From Trochalopteron elliotii (taxonomy: Eukaryota > Chordata > Aves > Passeriformes > Leiothrichidae): 64,000 bases of DNA. The DNA is taken from NCBI GenBank assembly GCA_024734555.1, contig JANPWX010000080.1, positions 3,164,278-3,228,277 of the forward strand, in the 5' to 3' direction. The position numbers were made by a program, and so were the translations under genes. The notes beneath the pieces were generated by a model. The model saw only the letters and a program-made list of their open reading frames with translations, was not told where the DNA came from and searched no databases. Position 1 is the stretch's first letter; each line of letters opens with the position of its first letter. Of this stretch, positions 63,801 to 64,000 are shown one piece after another.

Positions 63801-64000
63801 AACCCAAGAGGTGGAGAATGCAGATGTTTGGTTCAAGCATCACAGGACCAAGCAGATGGAAACTCTGTGCTGATGCTTCAGTAATAAATTACCGAAAAGT
63901 ATCAGTAAGTTTAAAATATCAATCAGCTTGAATATAAATGAAACGTAATGATCTTACCATGTTTTATGCAAAAATGTATTTATTTCCCTCTACTAGGGCT
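48855..64000 (+). CDS. VTG3: Vitellogenin paralogue, probably vitellogenin-3 (3' end outside window)
   Basis: The exons are 48855-48894, 49246-49266, 49448-49599, 51355-51606, 51745-51906, 52053-52201, 52605-52755, 52861-53018, 53099-53264, 53752-53877, 54880-55098, 55501-55718, 55832-55929, 56345-56469, 57080-57181, 57774-57893, 57985-58174, 58511-58604, 59393-59578, 59784-59928, 60691-60916, 60998-61173, 61432-61749, 62026-62073, 62234-62320 and 63692-63904; exon 27 starts at 63997 and is cut off. These give 1314 codons in frame without a stop. The start MKGLILALVLALVEGQKQDL is a signal peptide like that of VTG2. Lipovitellin-1 is followed by a small phosvitin exon and the start of lipovitellin-2. 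Tandem placement after VTG2, beside SSX2IP, fits VTG3 in birds. The name VTG1 is the alternative, but the sequence looks closer to VTG2 than to the chicken VTG1 I recall. The product should be a minor liver-derived yolk precursor. Confidence 0.85.
55501..55718 (+). other. VTG3: VTG3 exon 12, opens with a donor-like GTAAGG
   Basis: The acceptor ...CCTGTAG is followed immediately by GTAAGG, so the first codons of the exon (Val-Arg) also form a good 5' splice motif. The exon is real: its translation VREITLQVFMD aligns with VQGYLIQILAE of VTG2 exon 12, and its 218-base length matches exactly. Confidence 0.7.
59035..59105. repeat. Degenerate AAT/TAG-rich low-complexity tract
   Basis: About 70 bases of imperfect ATAATGATAGTGGTAACA-like repeats lie in the VTG3 intron between exons 18 and 19. 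It looks like a decayed trinucleotide repeat. Confidence 0.6.
61432..61749 (+). other. VTG3: VTG3 exon 23: short phosvitin domain
   Basis: This 318-base exon encodes 106 residues, about 30 of them serine, against 278 residues in VTG2. It opens AANKTRRRTKRINRDYG, keeping the NKT sequon and adding a furin-like R-T-K-R. A TCN serine block at 61528-61563 corresponds to the one in VTG2. The AGY serine part is limited to a few short runs, the longest six residues. Two cysteines (KICSS and RHCSG) are present, both in TGC codons one base from the AGC serine codon. The histidine clusters of VTG2 are absent. Phosphate and metal capacity should be much lower; that is inference. Confidence 0.88.
62026..62320 (+). 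other. VTG3: VTG3 exons 24-25: linker after phosvitin
   Basis: Exon 24 (62026-62073) encodes 16 residues, one fewer than in VTG2, with PVYQLLFKP in place of EIYQYRFKS. Exon 25 (62234-62320) is 87 bases as in VTG2. It holds a short polyserine run in TCN codons (ISSSSSSASDED), possibly a second small phosphorylated patch. Confidence 0.75.
63692..64000 (+). other. VTG3: VTG3 exon 26 and cut-off exon 27
   Basis: Exon 26 (63692-63904, 71 codons) starts lipovitellin-2 with PEFLGDSKPPILAAVLRAIH, matching PKFLGDVKPPVLAVFLHGIH of VTG2. Its donor GTAAGT begins at 63905. An acceptor AG at 63995-63996 leaves only four bases of exon 27 before the window ends. About nine further exons are expected beyond it. 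Confidence 0.85.

Noticed and set aside
1..64000. Any prokaryote-type system (operon, CRISPR array, toxin-antitoxin)
   Set aside because: The window is intron-rich vertebrate DNA; no direct-repeat array or compact gene cluster is present.

Overview
This is vertebrate nuclear DNA, almost certainly from a bird. It has long AT-rich introns with GT...AG borders and three genes, all on the + strand. The order is SSX2IP, then a complete vitellogenin-2 gene (VTG2), then most of a second vitellogenin that I call VTG3 from its position beside VTG2. The predicted VTG2 signal peptide and mature N-terminus match the chicken protein almost residue for residue. The 35-exon layout and the oestrogen-response elements about 620 and 345 bp upstream of the start site also resemble the chicken gene.

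Layout. 1-4121: upstream of, or 5' intronic to, SSX2IP, with no feature I can support. 4122-17630: SSX2IP (centriolar satellite and adherens-junction protein), 13 coding exons, 579 residues, two poly(A) signals. 17631-21250: intergenic. 21259-21890: VTG2 regulatory region (perfect distal ERE, imperfect proximal ERE, E-box/palindrome, TATA-like box). 21896-45058: VTG2, 35 coding exons, about 1896 residues, every splice phase consistent. 45264-48450: intergenic. 48488-48816: VTG3 promoter (imperfect ERE, HNF1-like half site, TATA box). 48855-64000: VTG3 exons 1-26 plus the first bases of exon 27; the rest lies beyond the window.

How the genes work together. VTG2 and VTG3 are tandem duplicates encoding egg-yolk precursors. 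They are expected to be made in the liver under oestrogen, secreted, bound by the oocyte receptor and cleaved into lipovitellins, phosvitin and a C-terminal von Willebrand D-type fragment. Of the 26 complete VTG3 exons, 23 have exactly the length of the VTG2 counterpart. The large difference is the phosvitin exon: 834 bp in VTG2 with a long serine tract, 318 bp in VTG3 with few serine runs and two cysteines. SSX2IP is an unrelated flanking gene that anchors synteny.

I found no CRISPR array, prokaryotic system, rRNA or tRNA gene, or recognisable endogenous retrovirus or CR1 element. The most interesting signals are the divergent phosvitin exons, two probable GC-AG introns, and the duplicated oestrogen-response architecture. 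All coordinates were read by eye from the sequence; no alignment was run.
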